Shown here one piece after another: positions 56,310-64,000 of a stretch of 64,000 nt of DNA. Position numbers and translations under genes: made by a program. Source of the DNA: Sinorhizobium sp. 8-89 (GTDB lineage Bacteria; Pseudomonadota; Alphaproteobacteria; Rhizobiales; Rhizobiaceae); contig NZ_JASKLR010000012.1 of assembly GCF_030124325.1 (NCBI RefSeq), positions 1-64,000 on the forward strand, written 5' to 3'. How positions within the stretch are numbered: position 1 is the stretch's first letter; each line of letters begins with the position of its first letter. The notes under the pieces were generated by a model that saw only the letters and a list, made by a program, of their open reading frames with translations, did no database searches and had not been told where the DNA came from.

Positions 56310-57367
56310 ACCGCAATTTCGTCTATAGCGGCAGCCCAGCTCATATCGTCTTCGGCGAGGGCAAAAGCGCTCTGGCCGGGGAATGGGTGGAAAAAATCGG
56401 CTGCAAGAAAGCGCTCGTGCTCTCTACGCCCCAGCAGCAGACCGATGCCGAAGTGCTGGCGGAACGCCTCGGGCCGCTCGCTGCCGGCGTTTTTGCTGGC
56501 GCCGTCATGCACACGCCGGCCGATGTGACCGAGAAGGCGATGGAGATCGTTGCACGAACCGGCGCCGATTGCGTCGTTTCGCTCGGCGGCGGCTCGACTA
56601 CCGGTCTCGGCAAGGCGATCGCCTATCGAACCGACCTGCTGCAGATCGTCATTCCGACGACTTACGCTGGCTCGGAGGTGACGCCGATCCTTGGGCAGAC
56701 CGAGGGCGGGCGGAAGACGACCGTGCGTCATCCGATCATCCTGCCGGAGGTCGTGATCTATGACCCAGCGCTGACATTGGGACTGCCGGTCGGCATGAGC
56801 ATCAACAGCGGCTTGAACGCCATGGCGCATGCGGTCGAGGCGCTTTACGCGCAGGACCGGAATCCGATCTCGACGCTGATGGCGGTCGAGGGGCTTCGCG
56901 CCCTCGAGACGAGCCTGCCGAAGATACCCGAGGCTCCGAGCGATATCGAGGTGCGCGCCGACGCCCTTTATGGTGCCTGGCTCTGCGGCACAGTGCTCGG
57001 CACGGTCGGCATGGCGCTGCACCACAAGATCTGCCACACGCTTGGCGGCGCCTTCGATACGCCTCATGCCGAAACGCATGCAATCATGCTGCCGCATACG
57101 GCCGGCTACAACGCCGCGGCAGTCCCGGAACTGCTGGCTCCGGTCGCCGAAATTTTCGGTGGATCGGTCGGCGGCGGCCTTTGGGATTTCGCCAAGAAAA
57201 TCGGCGCTCCATTGGCGCTGAAGGACCTCGGCTTGAACGAGCCCGATCTCGACCGTGCGGCGGAGATCGCCACGGAAAATCCCTATGGGAACCCACGGCC
57301 GGTCGACCGGCGATCCATTCGTGGCCTGCTGCAGGATGCTTGGGAGGGCAAGCGGCCGGCACGCTGA
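56306..57367 (+). CDS. maleylacetate reductase
   Basis: A 353-residue iron-containing-alcohol-dehydrogenase-fold enzyme reducing maleylacetate to 3-oxoadipate. Motifs are IVFGEGKSALAGEWV, VVSLGGGSTTGLGKAIAYR, VIPTTYAGSEVTPILGQTE and the metal histidines in NAMAHAVEALYA and THAIMLPHTAGYN. The ATG overlaps the dioxygenase stop by four bases. With the dioxygenase it forms the lower hydroxyquinol pathway. Confidence 0.92.
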   Translation: MNRNFVYSGSPAHIVFGEGKSALAGEWVEKIGCKKALVLSTPQQQTDAEVLAERLGPLAAGVFAGAVMHTPADVTEKAMEIVARTGADCVVSLGGGSTTGLGKAIAYRTDLLQIVIPTTYAGSEVTPILGQTEGGRKTTVRHPIILPEVVIYDPALTLGLPVGMSINSGLNAMAHAVEALYAQDRNPISTLMAVEGLRALETSLPKIPEAPSDIEVRADALYGAWLCGTVLGTVGMALHHKICHTLGGAFDTPHAETHAIMLPHTAGYNAAAVPELLAPVAEIFGGSVGGGLWDFAKKIGAPLALKDLGLNEPDLDRAAEIATENPYGNPRPVDRRSIRGLLQDAWEGKRPAR

Positions 57368-57419
57368 AAACGCTCGCTGAAACACTCTCTGGGAGGAGAG
57401 GGAAATGGGAGGAGGAAGT

Positions 57420-58700
57420 ATGTTTACCAGGCGTGATTTCTTGAAAACCACGGCGGCGACGGGCGCGTTTGCCGTCACGTCCGGACTCTCCATGCCGGCG
57501 ATCGCGCAGAACGCGCCGGTCAAGCTCGGCTATGTCAGCCCGCAGACCGGACCGCTCGCTGCCTTCGGTGAAGCCGACAAATTCGTCATCGACAGCTTTC
57601 TGGCAACGACCGAGGCGATGGGCCTCAATTACGAGGTTGTCGTGAAAGACAGCCAATCGAACCCGAACCGCGCGGCGGAAGTCGCCAAGGAACTGATCGT
57701 GACCGACGAGGTCAATCTCGTGCTGGTCGCGTCCACGCCGGAAACGACCAATCCGGTCGCGACGACCTGCGAGGCCGAGGAAATGCCTTGCATTTCAACG
57801 GTTGCTCCCTGGCAGCCTTGGTTCATTGGCCAGCAAGGCAATCCGGGCGACCCGAGCTCCTGGAAGCCCTTCGATTATGCCTATCACTTCTTCTGGGGTC
57901 TGGAAGACGTCATTGCCGTCTTCACCAATATGTGGGCGCAAATCGAGACCAACAAGCAAGTGGCGGGCCTCTTTCCCAATGATGGCGACGGCAATGCCTG
58001 GGGCGACAAGACGGTCGGCTTCCCGCCGGTCCTTGAAAAGATGGGTTATGCGCTCACCGATCCCGGCCGCCATCAGAACATGACGGACGATTTCTCGGCG
58101 CAGATCAACGCCTTCAAGTCCGGCCAGTGCGAGATTGTCACAGGCGTCGTCATCCCGCCGGATTTCACGACGTTCTGGAACCAGGCCAAGCAACAGGGCT
58201 TCGCGCCGAAGATCGCCTCTATCGGCAAGGCGCTTCTGTTTCCGCAAACGGTGGAGGCGCTCGGCGATGCCGGTCACAATCTCTCGTCGGAAATCTGGTG
58301 GACGCCGAGCCACCCGTTCAAGTCATCTCTGACCGGCGAGAGTTCTGCCGAGATTGCCGGAAAATTCACCAAGGCCACGAACCGGCCCTGGACGCAGCCG
58401 ATCGGGTTCGCGCATGCGCTGTTCGAACTGGCGGTCGACGTCATGAGGCGGGCGGCCGACCCGACCGACGGCGGCGCCGTCGCCGAAGCAATTGCCGCCA
58501 CAAGACTTGATACCCTCGTCGGGCCCATCGCCTGGGATGGAAAGGACCTGCCTCCTTTCGCTGCAAAGAATGTCGCGAAGACACCGCTCGTCGGCGGCCA
58601 ATGGCGGCTCAAGGACGGCGGCGGCTACGACCTCGTGATCACCGACAACAAGACGGCGCCGGCCATTCCGGTCGGCGGCAAGATGGAGCCGATCGCCTGA
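57420..58700 (+). CDS. ABC transporter substrate-binding protein, branched-chain/aromatic type
   Basis: A 426-residue periplasmic binding protein. The signal is of the twin-arginine type (FTRRDFLKTTAATGAFA, cleaved near PAIAQ). The mature part has VKLGYVSPQTGPLAAFGE, NPNRAAEVAKELIVTDEV and later VTGVVIPPDFTTFWNQA, as in LivJ/aromatic binding proteins. ATG 57420 follows GGAGGAA. It is the first component of a five-gene importer in this operon. Substrate is probably an aromatic acid or phenol, from context. Confidence 0.87.
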   Translation: MFTRRDFLKTTAATGAFAVTSGLSMPAIAQNAPVKLGYVSPQTGPLAAFGEADKFVIDSFLATTEAMGLNYEVVVKDSQSNPNRAAEVAKELIVTDEVNLVLVASTPETTNPVATTCEAEEMPCISTVAPWQPWFIGQQGNPGDPSSWKPFDYAYHFFWGLEDVIAVFTNMWAQIETNKQVAGLFPNDGDGNAWGDKTVGFPPVLEKMGYALTDPGRHQNMTDDFSAQINAFKSGQCEIVTGVVIPPDFTTFWNQAKQQGFAPKIASIGKALLFPQTVEALGDAGHNLSSEIWWTPSHPFKSSLTGESSAEIAGKFTKATNRPWTQPIGFAHALFELAVDVMRRAADPTDGGAVAEAIAATRLDTLVGPIAWDGKDLPPFAAKNVAKTPLVGGQWRLKDGGGYDLVITDNKTAPAIPVGGKMEPIA

Positions 58701-58838
58701 GCTACAGGCGGCTACCCTCTTGGATGGCCATCGGCCGACGAGGGCGTGACACGCCGTATCTGTACCGCGTCAAACAACTATTGGATGCGCGGCACAGGAT
58801 GAACTGCGGGGCCTTTGGTCGTTTTCGGAGTGAAGTGA

Positions 58839-59558
58839 ATGGCAATTCTAAGACTTGAAGAGGTATCGAAGAAGTTCGGTGCTCTGACGGTCGCCGAGCA
58901 GATCTGCTTTGCCGTCGGCGAGGGCGAAGCGCTCGGCATCATCGGGCCGAACGGCGCGGGGAAGTCGACGCTCTTCAACCTCATCAATGGCAATATTGCC
59001 CCCGATAGCGGAACGATCCACTTTTGCGGTGCGGACGTCACCCGCGTGCCGCCGATGGCGCGTTGCCTTTCGGGAATGGGGCGGACATTCCAGATACCGC
59101 AACCGTTCGAGCGATTGACCGTCTTCGAAAATCTGCTCGTCGCCGGTGCCTTCGGCACGCGACGACAGGAATCGGAAGTCTCCGATCGCTGTGCGGAAAT
59201 CCTCGTCGATACCGGTCTGATCGATAAGGCGAATGTGCTGGCCGGCGGCCTGACGCTCCTGCAGCGCAAGCGGCTGGAACTCGCCCGCGCGCTCGCCACC
59301 GAACCGAAGCTCCTCCTTTTGGACGAGATTGCCGGCGGCCTCACCGAAGGCGAGTGCCGCTCGCTTGTCGCCACCATCCGCGCCATTCATGCCAAGGGCG
59401 TCGCCGTGATCTGGATCGAACACGTTCTGCATGCGCTGAACTCGGTCGTCGAGCGCCTGCTGGTGCTGCATTTCGGCAAGGTGATCGGCATCGGCAAGCC
59501 GGACGAAATCATGGCCTCGCGCGAAGTGCGCGAAATCTATCTGGGGATCGAGATCTGA
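58839..59558 (+). CDS. ABC transporter ATP-binding protein, LivG type
   Basis: A 239-residue ATPase with Walker A GPNGAGKST, LivG-style insertion RTFQIPQPFERLTVFENL, signature-region TLLQRKRLELARALA (LSGGQ degenerate here, as in some LivG proteins) and Walker B LLLLDEIAGGLTEGE. It lies 138 bases after the binding-protein gene and is coupled by one base to the next ATPase. Confidence 0.87.
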   Translation: MAILRLEEVSKKFGALTVAEQICFAVGEGEALGIIGPNGAGKSTLFNLINGNIAPDSGTIHFCGADVTRVPPMARCLSGMGRTFQIPQPFERLTVFENLLVAGAFGTRRQESEVSDRCAEILVDTGLIDKANVLAGGLTLLQRKRLELARALATEPKLLLLDEIAGGLTEGECRSLVATIRAIHAKGVAVIWIEHVLHALNSVVERLLVLHFGKVIGIGKPDEIMASREVREIYLGIEI

Positions 59559-60277
59559 TGGCGCTGATCGAAACAAAAGGGCTGACCGCCTTCTACCGCG
59601 ATTTCCAGGCGCTTTTCGGTGTCGATATCGCCGTGGACGCGGGTGAGACGATTGCGATCATTGGCGCGAACGGCGCCGGCAAGACCACATTGATGCGTTC
59701 CATTTCCGGCGTTCTCGCTAATGAGCCGGGAGCGATCCTCCATAACAACGAGCCGATCGGCGCCCTTCCGGCGCCCGACGTCCTTGCCCGCGGCATCGCC
59801 ATGGTGCCCGAGGGGCGCAAGCTCTTTCCGTCTCTGACGGTCGAGGAAAATCTGCTTGTCGGCGGTTACGGCCGCAAGGCTCAGGGGCAATGGACGCTGG
59901 AGAGCCTCTACGCGCTCTTTCCCGTTCTCAAGGAGCGTCGGCAGAGCCCGGCAACGGCGCTCTCCGGTGGCCAGCAGCAGATGGTGGCGATCGGCCGGGC
60001 GCTGATGTCGAATCCGAGCGTGCTGCTTTGCGACGAGATCAGCCTTGGTCTCGCGCCGGCGGTCGTCCGGACCATCTATGCCGCTTTTCCGCGCATTCGA
60101 GCGAGCGGCGCCTCCATCGTCATCGTCGAACAAGATATCGGCCAGGCACTGAAGGTTTCCGACCGCATCTATTGCATGATGGAGGGACGCATCACCCTCT
60201 CCGGCCACTCGTCGGAGCTTGGTCACGAAGAGATCCACAAGGCCTATTTCGGAGCGGAGCGCCATGAACTGGCTTGA
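59558..60277 (+). CDS. ABC transporter ATP-binding protein, LivF type
   Basis: A 239-residue ATPase: Walker A GANGAGKTT, RGIAMVPEGRKLFPSLTVEENL, signature LSGGQQQM and Walker B VLLCDEISLGLAPAVV. The ATG overlaps the LivG stop by one base. With LivG it forms the ATPase heterodimer. Confidence 0.9.
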   Translation: MALIETKGLTAFYRDFQALFGVDIAVDAGETIAIIGANGAGKTTLMRSISGVLANEPGAILHNNEPIGALPAPDVLARGIAMVPEGRKLFPSLTVEENLLVGGYGRKAQGQWTLESLYALFPVLKERRQSPATALSGGQQQMVAIGRALMSNPSVLLCDEISLGLAPAVVRTIYAAFPRIRASGASIVIVEQDIGQALKVSDRIYCMMEGRITLSGHSSELGHEEIHKAYFGAERHELA

Positions 60278-61127
60278 TACCATCGTGCAGGGCGTGTTGC
60301 TCGGCGGGCTCTATGCGCTTTTTGCAGCCGGCTTGAGCCTTGTCTTCGGCATAATGCGGCTTGTGAACCTCGCCCATGGCGACCTGATCGTGCTCGCCGC
60401 TTTCGTCATCCTCGCGCTTGTCACTACGCTCGGCGTCAGCCCCTTCGTCGGGGCACTCATGGCTGCTCCGCTGATGTTTGCCGCCGGTTGGGCGCTGCAA
60501 TATTTCCTGCTCAATCGCACGCTTGGCAAGGATATCCTGCCGCCGCTGCTCGTGACCTTCGGTCTGTCGATTGTGATCCAGAACGGACTGCTGGAAGGAT
60601 TTTCCGCCGATAGCCGCCGGGTCTCCGCAGGCAGCCTTGAATCGGCATCGATTGCGCTTGGCCCCGTCAATGCCGGCATCATGCCGCTGATGACCTTTCT
60701 TTCCGCCGTCGCCGTCATCGTCTGCCTCAACCAGCTCATCTACCGTACTGCCGTCGGCCGCGCCTTTCGCGCCACTTCGGACGATCCTGTAACTGCAGGC
60801 CTGATGGGCATCCGCCCGCAACGGATATTCGCATTGGCCACCGGCCTGGCGATGGTCGTGGTGACGATTGCCGCACTCTATCTCGGCACTCGGGCCAATT
60901 TCGAACCGACCTCGGGACCGGCGAGGCTGATCTACGCTTTCGAGGCGATCATCATCGGCGGGCTCGGCTCACTCTGGGGCACGCTTGCCGGCGGCGTCAT
61001 CCTGGGGATCGCGCAGACGGTCGGTGCCGCGATCAACCCCGAATGGCAGATCCTCACCGGGCACCTCGCCTTTCTGCTGGTCCTCCTTTTCAAACCGCGC
61101 GGTCTTTTCCCGCGCGCCGTGGATTGA
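60264..61127 (+). CDS. ABC transporter permease, LivH type
   Basis: A 287-residue membrane protein with about eight hydrophobic segments: QGVLLGGLYALFAAGLSLVFGIMRLVNLAHGD near the N-terminus (core LAHGDLIVL), GRAFRATSDDPVTAGLMGI (cytoplasmic loop contacting the ATPase) and FEAIIIGGLGSLWGTLAGG. It overlaps the LivF gene by 14 bases. The LivM-type permease follows. Confidence 0.88.
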   Translation: MNWLDTIVQGVLLGGLYALFAAGLSLVFGIMRLVNLAHGDLIVLAAFVILALVTTLGVSPFVGALMAAPLMFAAGWALQYFLLNRTLGKDILPPLLVTFGLSIVIQNGLLEGFSADSRRVSAGSLESASIALGPVNAGIMPLMTFLSAVAVIVCLNQLIYRTAVGRAFRATSDDPVTAGLMGIRPQRIFALATGLAMVVVTIAALYLGTRANFEPTSGPARLIYAFEAIIIGGLGSLWGTLAGGVILGIAQTVGAAINPEWQILTGHLAFLLVLLFKPRGLFPRAVD

Positions 61128-61136
61128 GGTGCATCA

Positions 61137-62222
61137 ATGTCGCTCGTCGTTCCATCCTGGCAGGTCGAAACCCGAAACAAGACATCAGTCCCCTTCGGCC
61201 TCGCCGCGCTCGCTGCGTTTCTCCTCGCATTTGCGATCCCATTCCTCGTCTCGCGCGGCGTCGTCCAGGATCTGTTCTTCATACTGACGATGCTGGTGCT
61301 CGCGCAGAACTGGAATTTGCTTGCAGGTTACGCCGGGTTGATTTCGGTCGGCCAGCAGGCCTTCGTCGGCTTCGGCGCCTATGCGATGTTCGCCTGCGTG
61401 ATCCTGCTCGGCGTCGACCCAATCGCTGCGGTGCTGATCGCGGGCGTGCTTTCGATGCTGCTGGCGATACCGACCGCGTTCTTCACGTTCCGACTCCAGG
61501 GGCCGTATTTCGCGATCGGAACCTGGGTGATCGCCGAAGTCGTCCGTCTGCTGCTGGCGCAGTGGAAGGCACTCGGCGGGGGAACGGGTACGTCTCTTCC
61601 GCGCGACGCGACCCGCGACATGATCGGCGTCGGCGTGATGCGCGACGTCTTCGGCATGAAGGCCTCTGAGGCCGGCGATGCGCTCACCTATTGGCTGGCA
61701 CTGATCCTGCTGGTGTTGACCGTCGGCTTCGTCTACAGGCTGCTGCGCAGCAAGCAGGGTCTCGGCCTGGCGGCGGTGCGCGACAACGAGCAGGCGGCGC
61801 GCGCCGTCGGCGTCAATGCGCGGCGAATGAAGGCGCTCGTCTACCTCGCCGCCTCGTTCATCACCGGCGTTGCCGGCGCGCTGATCTACGTGCAGAAGGC
61901 ACGCATCTCGCCGGACGCGGCCTTCTCGGTGATCGACTGGACGGCCTACGTGATCTTCATCGTCGTGATCGGCGGCATCGGCACGGTCGAGGGGCCGATC
62001 GTCGGCGTCATCCTTTTCTTTTTCCTGCAGAATCTCCTTGCCGGGTACGGCTCCTGGTATCTCCTGATGCTGGGCCTGATCGGCATTCTCGTCATGCTTT
62101 TCGCGCCGCGCGGTCTCTGGGGCCTCGTCTCGGACCGCACCGGCATCCAGCTTTTTCCGGTTCGCCGCCTCTTGAGGGGCGGATCACTCAATCAAGTGCA
62201 TAAGGGAGGGCCTCATGGCTGA
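61137..62222 (+). CDS. ABC transporter permease, LivM type
   Basis: A 361-residue permease: LLAGYAGLISVGQQAFVGFGAYA, GLAAVRDNEQAARAVGVNARRMKALVYL (ATPase-facing loop) and VVIGGIGTVEGPIVGVILFF. It overlaps the downstream monooxygenase by 8 bases, tying the importer to the catabolic enzyme. Confidence 0.88.
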   Translation: MSLVVPSWQVETRNKTSVPFGLAALAAFLLAFAIPFLVSRGVVQDLFFILTMLVLAQNWNLLAGYAGLISVGQQAFVGFGAYAMFACVILLGVDPIAAVLIAGVLSMLLAIPTAFFTFRLQGPYFAIGTWVIAEVVRLLLAQWKALGGGTGTSLPRDATRDMIGVGVMRDVFGMKASEAGDALTYWLALILLVLTVGFVYRLLRSKQGLGLAAVRDNEQAARAVGVNARRMKALVYLAASFITGVAGALIYVQKARISPDAAFSVIDWTAYVIFIVVIGGIGTVEGPIVGVILFFFLQNLLAGYGSWYLLMLGLIGILVMLFAPRGLWGLVSDRTGIQLFPVRRLLRGGSLNQVHKGGPHG

Positions 62223-63969
62223 CATCACTACGGACGTACTCATCATCGGCACCGGGCCTGCGGGATCGGCGACCGCCGCGCTGCTTTCGACCTACGGCGT
62301 CCAAAACATGGTGATCAACCGCTATCGCTGGCTTGCCAACACGCCGCGTGCGCACATCACCAACCAGCGCACGATGGAGGTCCTGCGTGATCTCGGCCGT
62401 GACGTCGAGAACGAGGCCTACATGTTCGCCGCCGAGCAGGACCTGATGGGCGAGAACGTGTTCTGCACGTCGCTTGCCGGCGAAGAGATCGGTCGCATGA
62501 AGAGCTGGGGCAAACACCCGCTGAGCCGGGCCGAGCACCAGCTGTCCTCGCCAAGCCACATGAACGACCTGCCGCAGACCTTCATGGAGCCGCTCTTGTT
62601 CAAGACCGCGTGCTCACGCGGCACGCAGGCGCGGATGTCGACGGAATATATAAGCCACGTGCCGGATGCCGAAGGCGTCACGACCACGTGCGTCGACCGG
62701 TTGACCGGCAAAGAGTTCACGGTCCGCTCGAAATATCTGATCGGCGCCGACGGGGGCAATTCGAAGGTAGCGGAGCATGCTGGCCTCACATTCGAGGGCA
62801 AGATGGGCGTCGCCGGGTCGATGAATATCCTGTTCGAAGCCGATCTCTCGCGCTATGTCGCGCATCGTCCGTCGGTGCTTTATTGGGTGCTTCAGCCGGG
62901 CGCCGACGTCGGTGGCATCGGCATGGGCCTCGTGCGCATGGTGCGGCCCTGGCACGAATGGCTGATCGTCTGGGGCTACGACATCAACGAGCCGGCACCG
63001 CAGGTAGACGAGGCGCACGCCAAGAAGGTGGTGCGCGATCTTGTCGGCGCGCCGGATCTGGAGCCACGGATCAAGCAGGTCTCCACTTGGACCGTCAACA
63101 ACATGTATGCGACGACCATGTTCAACGGCCGCGTGTTCTGCATGGGCGACGCGACGCACCGCCACCCGCCCTCGAACGGCCTCGGCTCCAATACGTCTAT
63201 TCAGGATGCATTCAATCTCGCCTGGAAGCTTGCCTTCGTGCTCAAGGGCAAGGCCGGCTCGAAGCTGCTCGACAGCTACGGCACAGAGCGGGCACCGATC
63301 GCCAAGCAGATCGTCACGCGGGCCAACAAGTCGATCGAGGAGTTCGGCCCGATCTTCAAGGCACTCGGCCTGCTCGATTCGATCGACCCGGTGAAGATGC
63401 AGGAGAACATGGATGCGCGCTGCAACAACACGCCGTCCGCGGAAGAACAGCGCGCGGCGATCCGCAAGTCCATTGCCGACAAGGTCTATGAATTCGATGC
63501 CCACGGTGTCGAGATGAACCAGCGTTATCGCTCCGGTGCGATCGTGACCGACGGACAGGCAGAGCCGGCCTTCACGAAGGATGCGGAACTGCACTTTCAG
63601 CCGACGACATGGCCCGGTGCGCGGTTGCCGCATGCCTGGGTATTCTCCGGCGATGGGACCAAGGTCTCGACTCTGGACCTGACCGGCCACGGCAAATTCA
63701 CGGTACTGACCGGCATCGGTGGCGAAGGCTGGGTCGAGGCCGCCCATGCGGTCGGCAGCGAGCTCGGCATCGAGATTGCTGCCCACGTGATTGGCCCGCG
63801 CCAGCATTGGCAGGATTTCACCGGCGACTGGGCGAACGCGCGCGAGGTGCGTGACAGCGGCATCGTGATGGTGCGCCCGGATCATCACGTCTGCTGGCGA
63901 AGCAACGTGATCGCCGCCGACCCGGTGGCTGAACTCTATCGCGTCATGACGACGATTCTGGGCAAGTGA
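62215..63969 (+). CDS. FAD-dependent monooxygenase, phenol hydroxylase / TfdB-like
   Basis: A 584-residue single-component flavoprotein hydroxylase. The dinucleotide fold is IIGTGPAGSATAALLS near residue 10, the middle motif IGADGGNSKVAEHAG, and the second FAD motif FCMGDATHRHPPSNGLGSNTSIQDAFNLAWKLA (core GDATHRHPP). A thioredoxin-like C-terminal domain is typical of this class. It would ortho-hydroxylate a phenol, for example resorcinol to hydroxyquinol, using NAD(P)H, consistent with the dioxygenase and maleylacetate reductase in the operon. Exact substrate is inferred only. Confidence 0.85.
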   Translation: MADITTDVLIIGTGPAGSATAALLSTYGVQNMVINRYRWLANTPRAHITNQRTMEVLRDLGRDVENEAYMFAAEQDLMGENVFCTSLAGEEIGRMKSWGKHPLSRAEHQLSSPSHMNDLPQTFMEPLLFKTACSRGTQARMSTEYISHVPDAEGVTTTCVDRLTGKEFTVRSKYLIGADGGNSKVAEHAGLTFEGKMGVAGSMNILFEADLSRYVAHRPSVLYWVLQPGADVGGIGMGLVRMVRPWHEWLIVWGYDINEPAPQVDEAHAKKVVRDLVGAPDLEPRIKQVSTWTVNNMYATTMFNGRVFCMGDATHRHPPSNGLGSNTSIQDAFNLAWKLAFVLKGKAGSKLLDSYGTERAPIAKQIVTRANKSIEEFGPIFKALGLLDSIDPVKMQENMDARCNNTPSAEEQRAAIRKSIADKVYEFDAHGVEMNQRYRSGAIVTDGQAEPAFTKDAELHFQPTTWPGARLPHAWVFSGDGTKVSTLDLTGHGKFTVLTGIGGEGWVEAAHAVGSELGIEIAAHVIGPRQHWQDFTGDWANAREVRDSGIVMVRPDHHVCWRSNVIAADPVAELYRVMTTILGK

Positions 63970-63977
63970 GGACCACT

Positions 63978-64000
63978 ATGGAAGCGCATGAAAGAGGCTT
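63978..64000 (+). CDS. start of a downstream gene (partial)
   Basis: An ATG eight bases after the monooxygenase stop, preceded by GTGAGGACC, begins a frame that runs off the window after seven codons. Probably the next gene of the aromatic operon; too short to identify. Confidence 0.4.

Overview
The window reads as alphaproteobacterial, from the Rhizobiales and most like Sinorhizobium/Ensifer. The basis is the gene content and order (xoxF methanol-oxidation block, cbb operon, pqqABCDE), a FixL whose heme and phospho-histidine residues fall at the S. meliloti numbers (His194, His285), a RIME-like palindromic repeat, and several GGAAC-N18/19-TT promoters of the RpoE2 general-stress type. The density of catabolic and accessory functions suggests a megaplasmid or chromid; that is inference from gene content. 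No rRNA, tRNA, CRISPR array, transposase or replication origin was seen.

Region 1 (1-13.3 kb) is a lanthanide-type methanol oxidation locus. It holds the end of the glutathione-dependent formaldehyde dehydrogenase, S-formylglutathione hydrolase, a cytochrome c, xoxF, its cytochrome xoxG, xoxJ, and a set of PQQ-dependent-catabolism accessory genes (rhodanese-like CxxxCW protein, two beta-propeller proteins, SRPBCC protein, DUF3280-type protein, periplasmic binding protein). A NitT/TauT-like ABC transporter and gfa follow. A large palindromic repeat closes the region. Region 2 (13.6-23.9 kb) is a Calvin-cycle operon on the minus strand (cbbF-P-T-A-L-S-X-E plus a thioredoxin-like gene) with divergent cbbR. 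Region 3 (24.2-28.7 kb) is pqqABCDE plus a PQQ-type sugar dehydrogenase. Together regions 1-3 supply XoxF, its cofactor, formaldehyde oxidation, and fixation of the resulting CO2.

Region 4 (28.8-37 kb) has a UvrD-like helicase, then fixL-fixJ, a degenerate receiver protein, and fixK behind a good FixJ box. An NO-stress set follows: dnrN/ytfE-type repair protein, nnrS and a DUF6522 protein. Region 5 (37-48.2 kb) looks like a general-stress island. It has a small membrane protein, a candidate structured sRNA, a six-gene minus-strand operon (pyruvate-oxidase-like enzyme, two sensory-rhodopsin-transducer-like proteins, sugar-lactone oxidase, GH13 enzyme, LLM flavin oxidoreductase), and a phospholipase D / membrane flippase-like / EEP phosphatase trio. 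At least four RpoE2-type promoters are visible here, one of them a symmetric bidirectional site.

Region 6 (48.3-54.3 kb) contains a phasin, a lipoprotein GH25 lysozyme, ftrA and ftrD of a ferrous-iron uptake system with ftrB and ftrC apparently missing, two tandem ~30-residue membrane proteins, and pepT. Region 7 (54.4-64 kb) is an aromatic catabolic operon. A LysR regulator is divergent from an intradiol (hydroxyquinol-type) dioxygenase, maleylacetate reductase, a five-gene branched-chain-type ABC transporter and a phenol-hydroxylase-type flavoprotein monooxygenase. It fits import and conversion of a phenolic compound via hydroxyquinol and maleylacetate to 3-oxoadipate.
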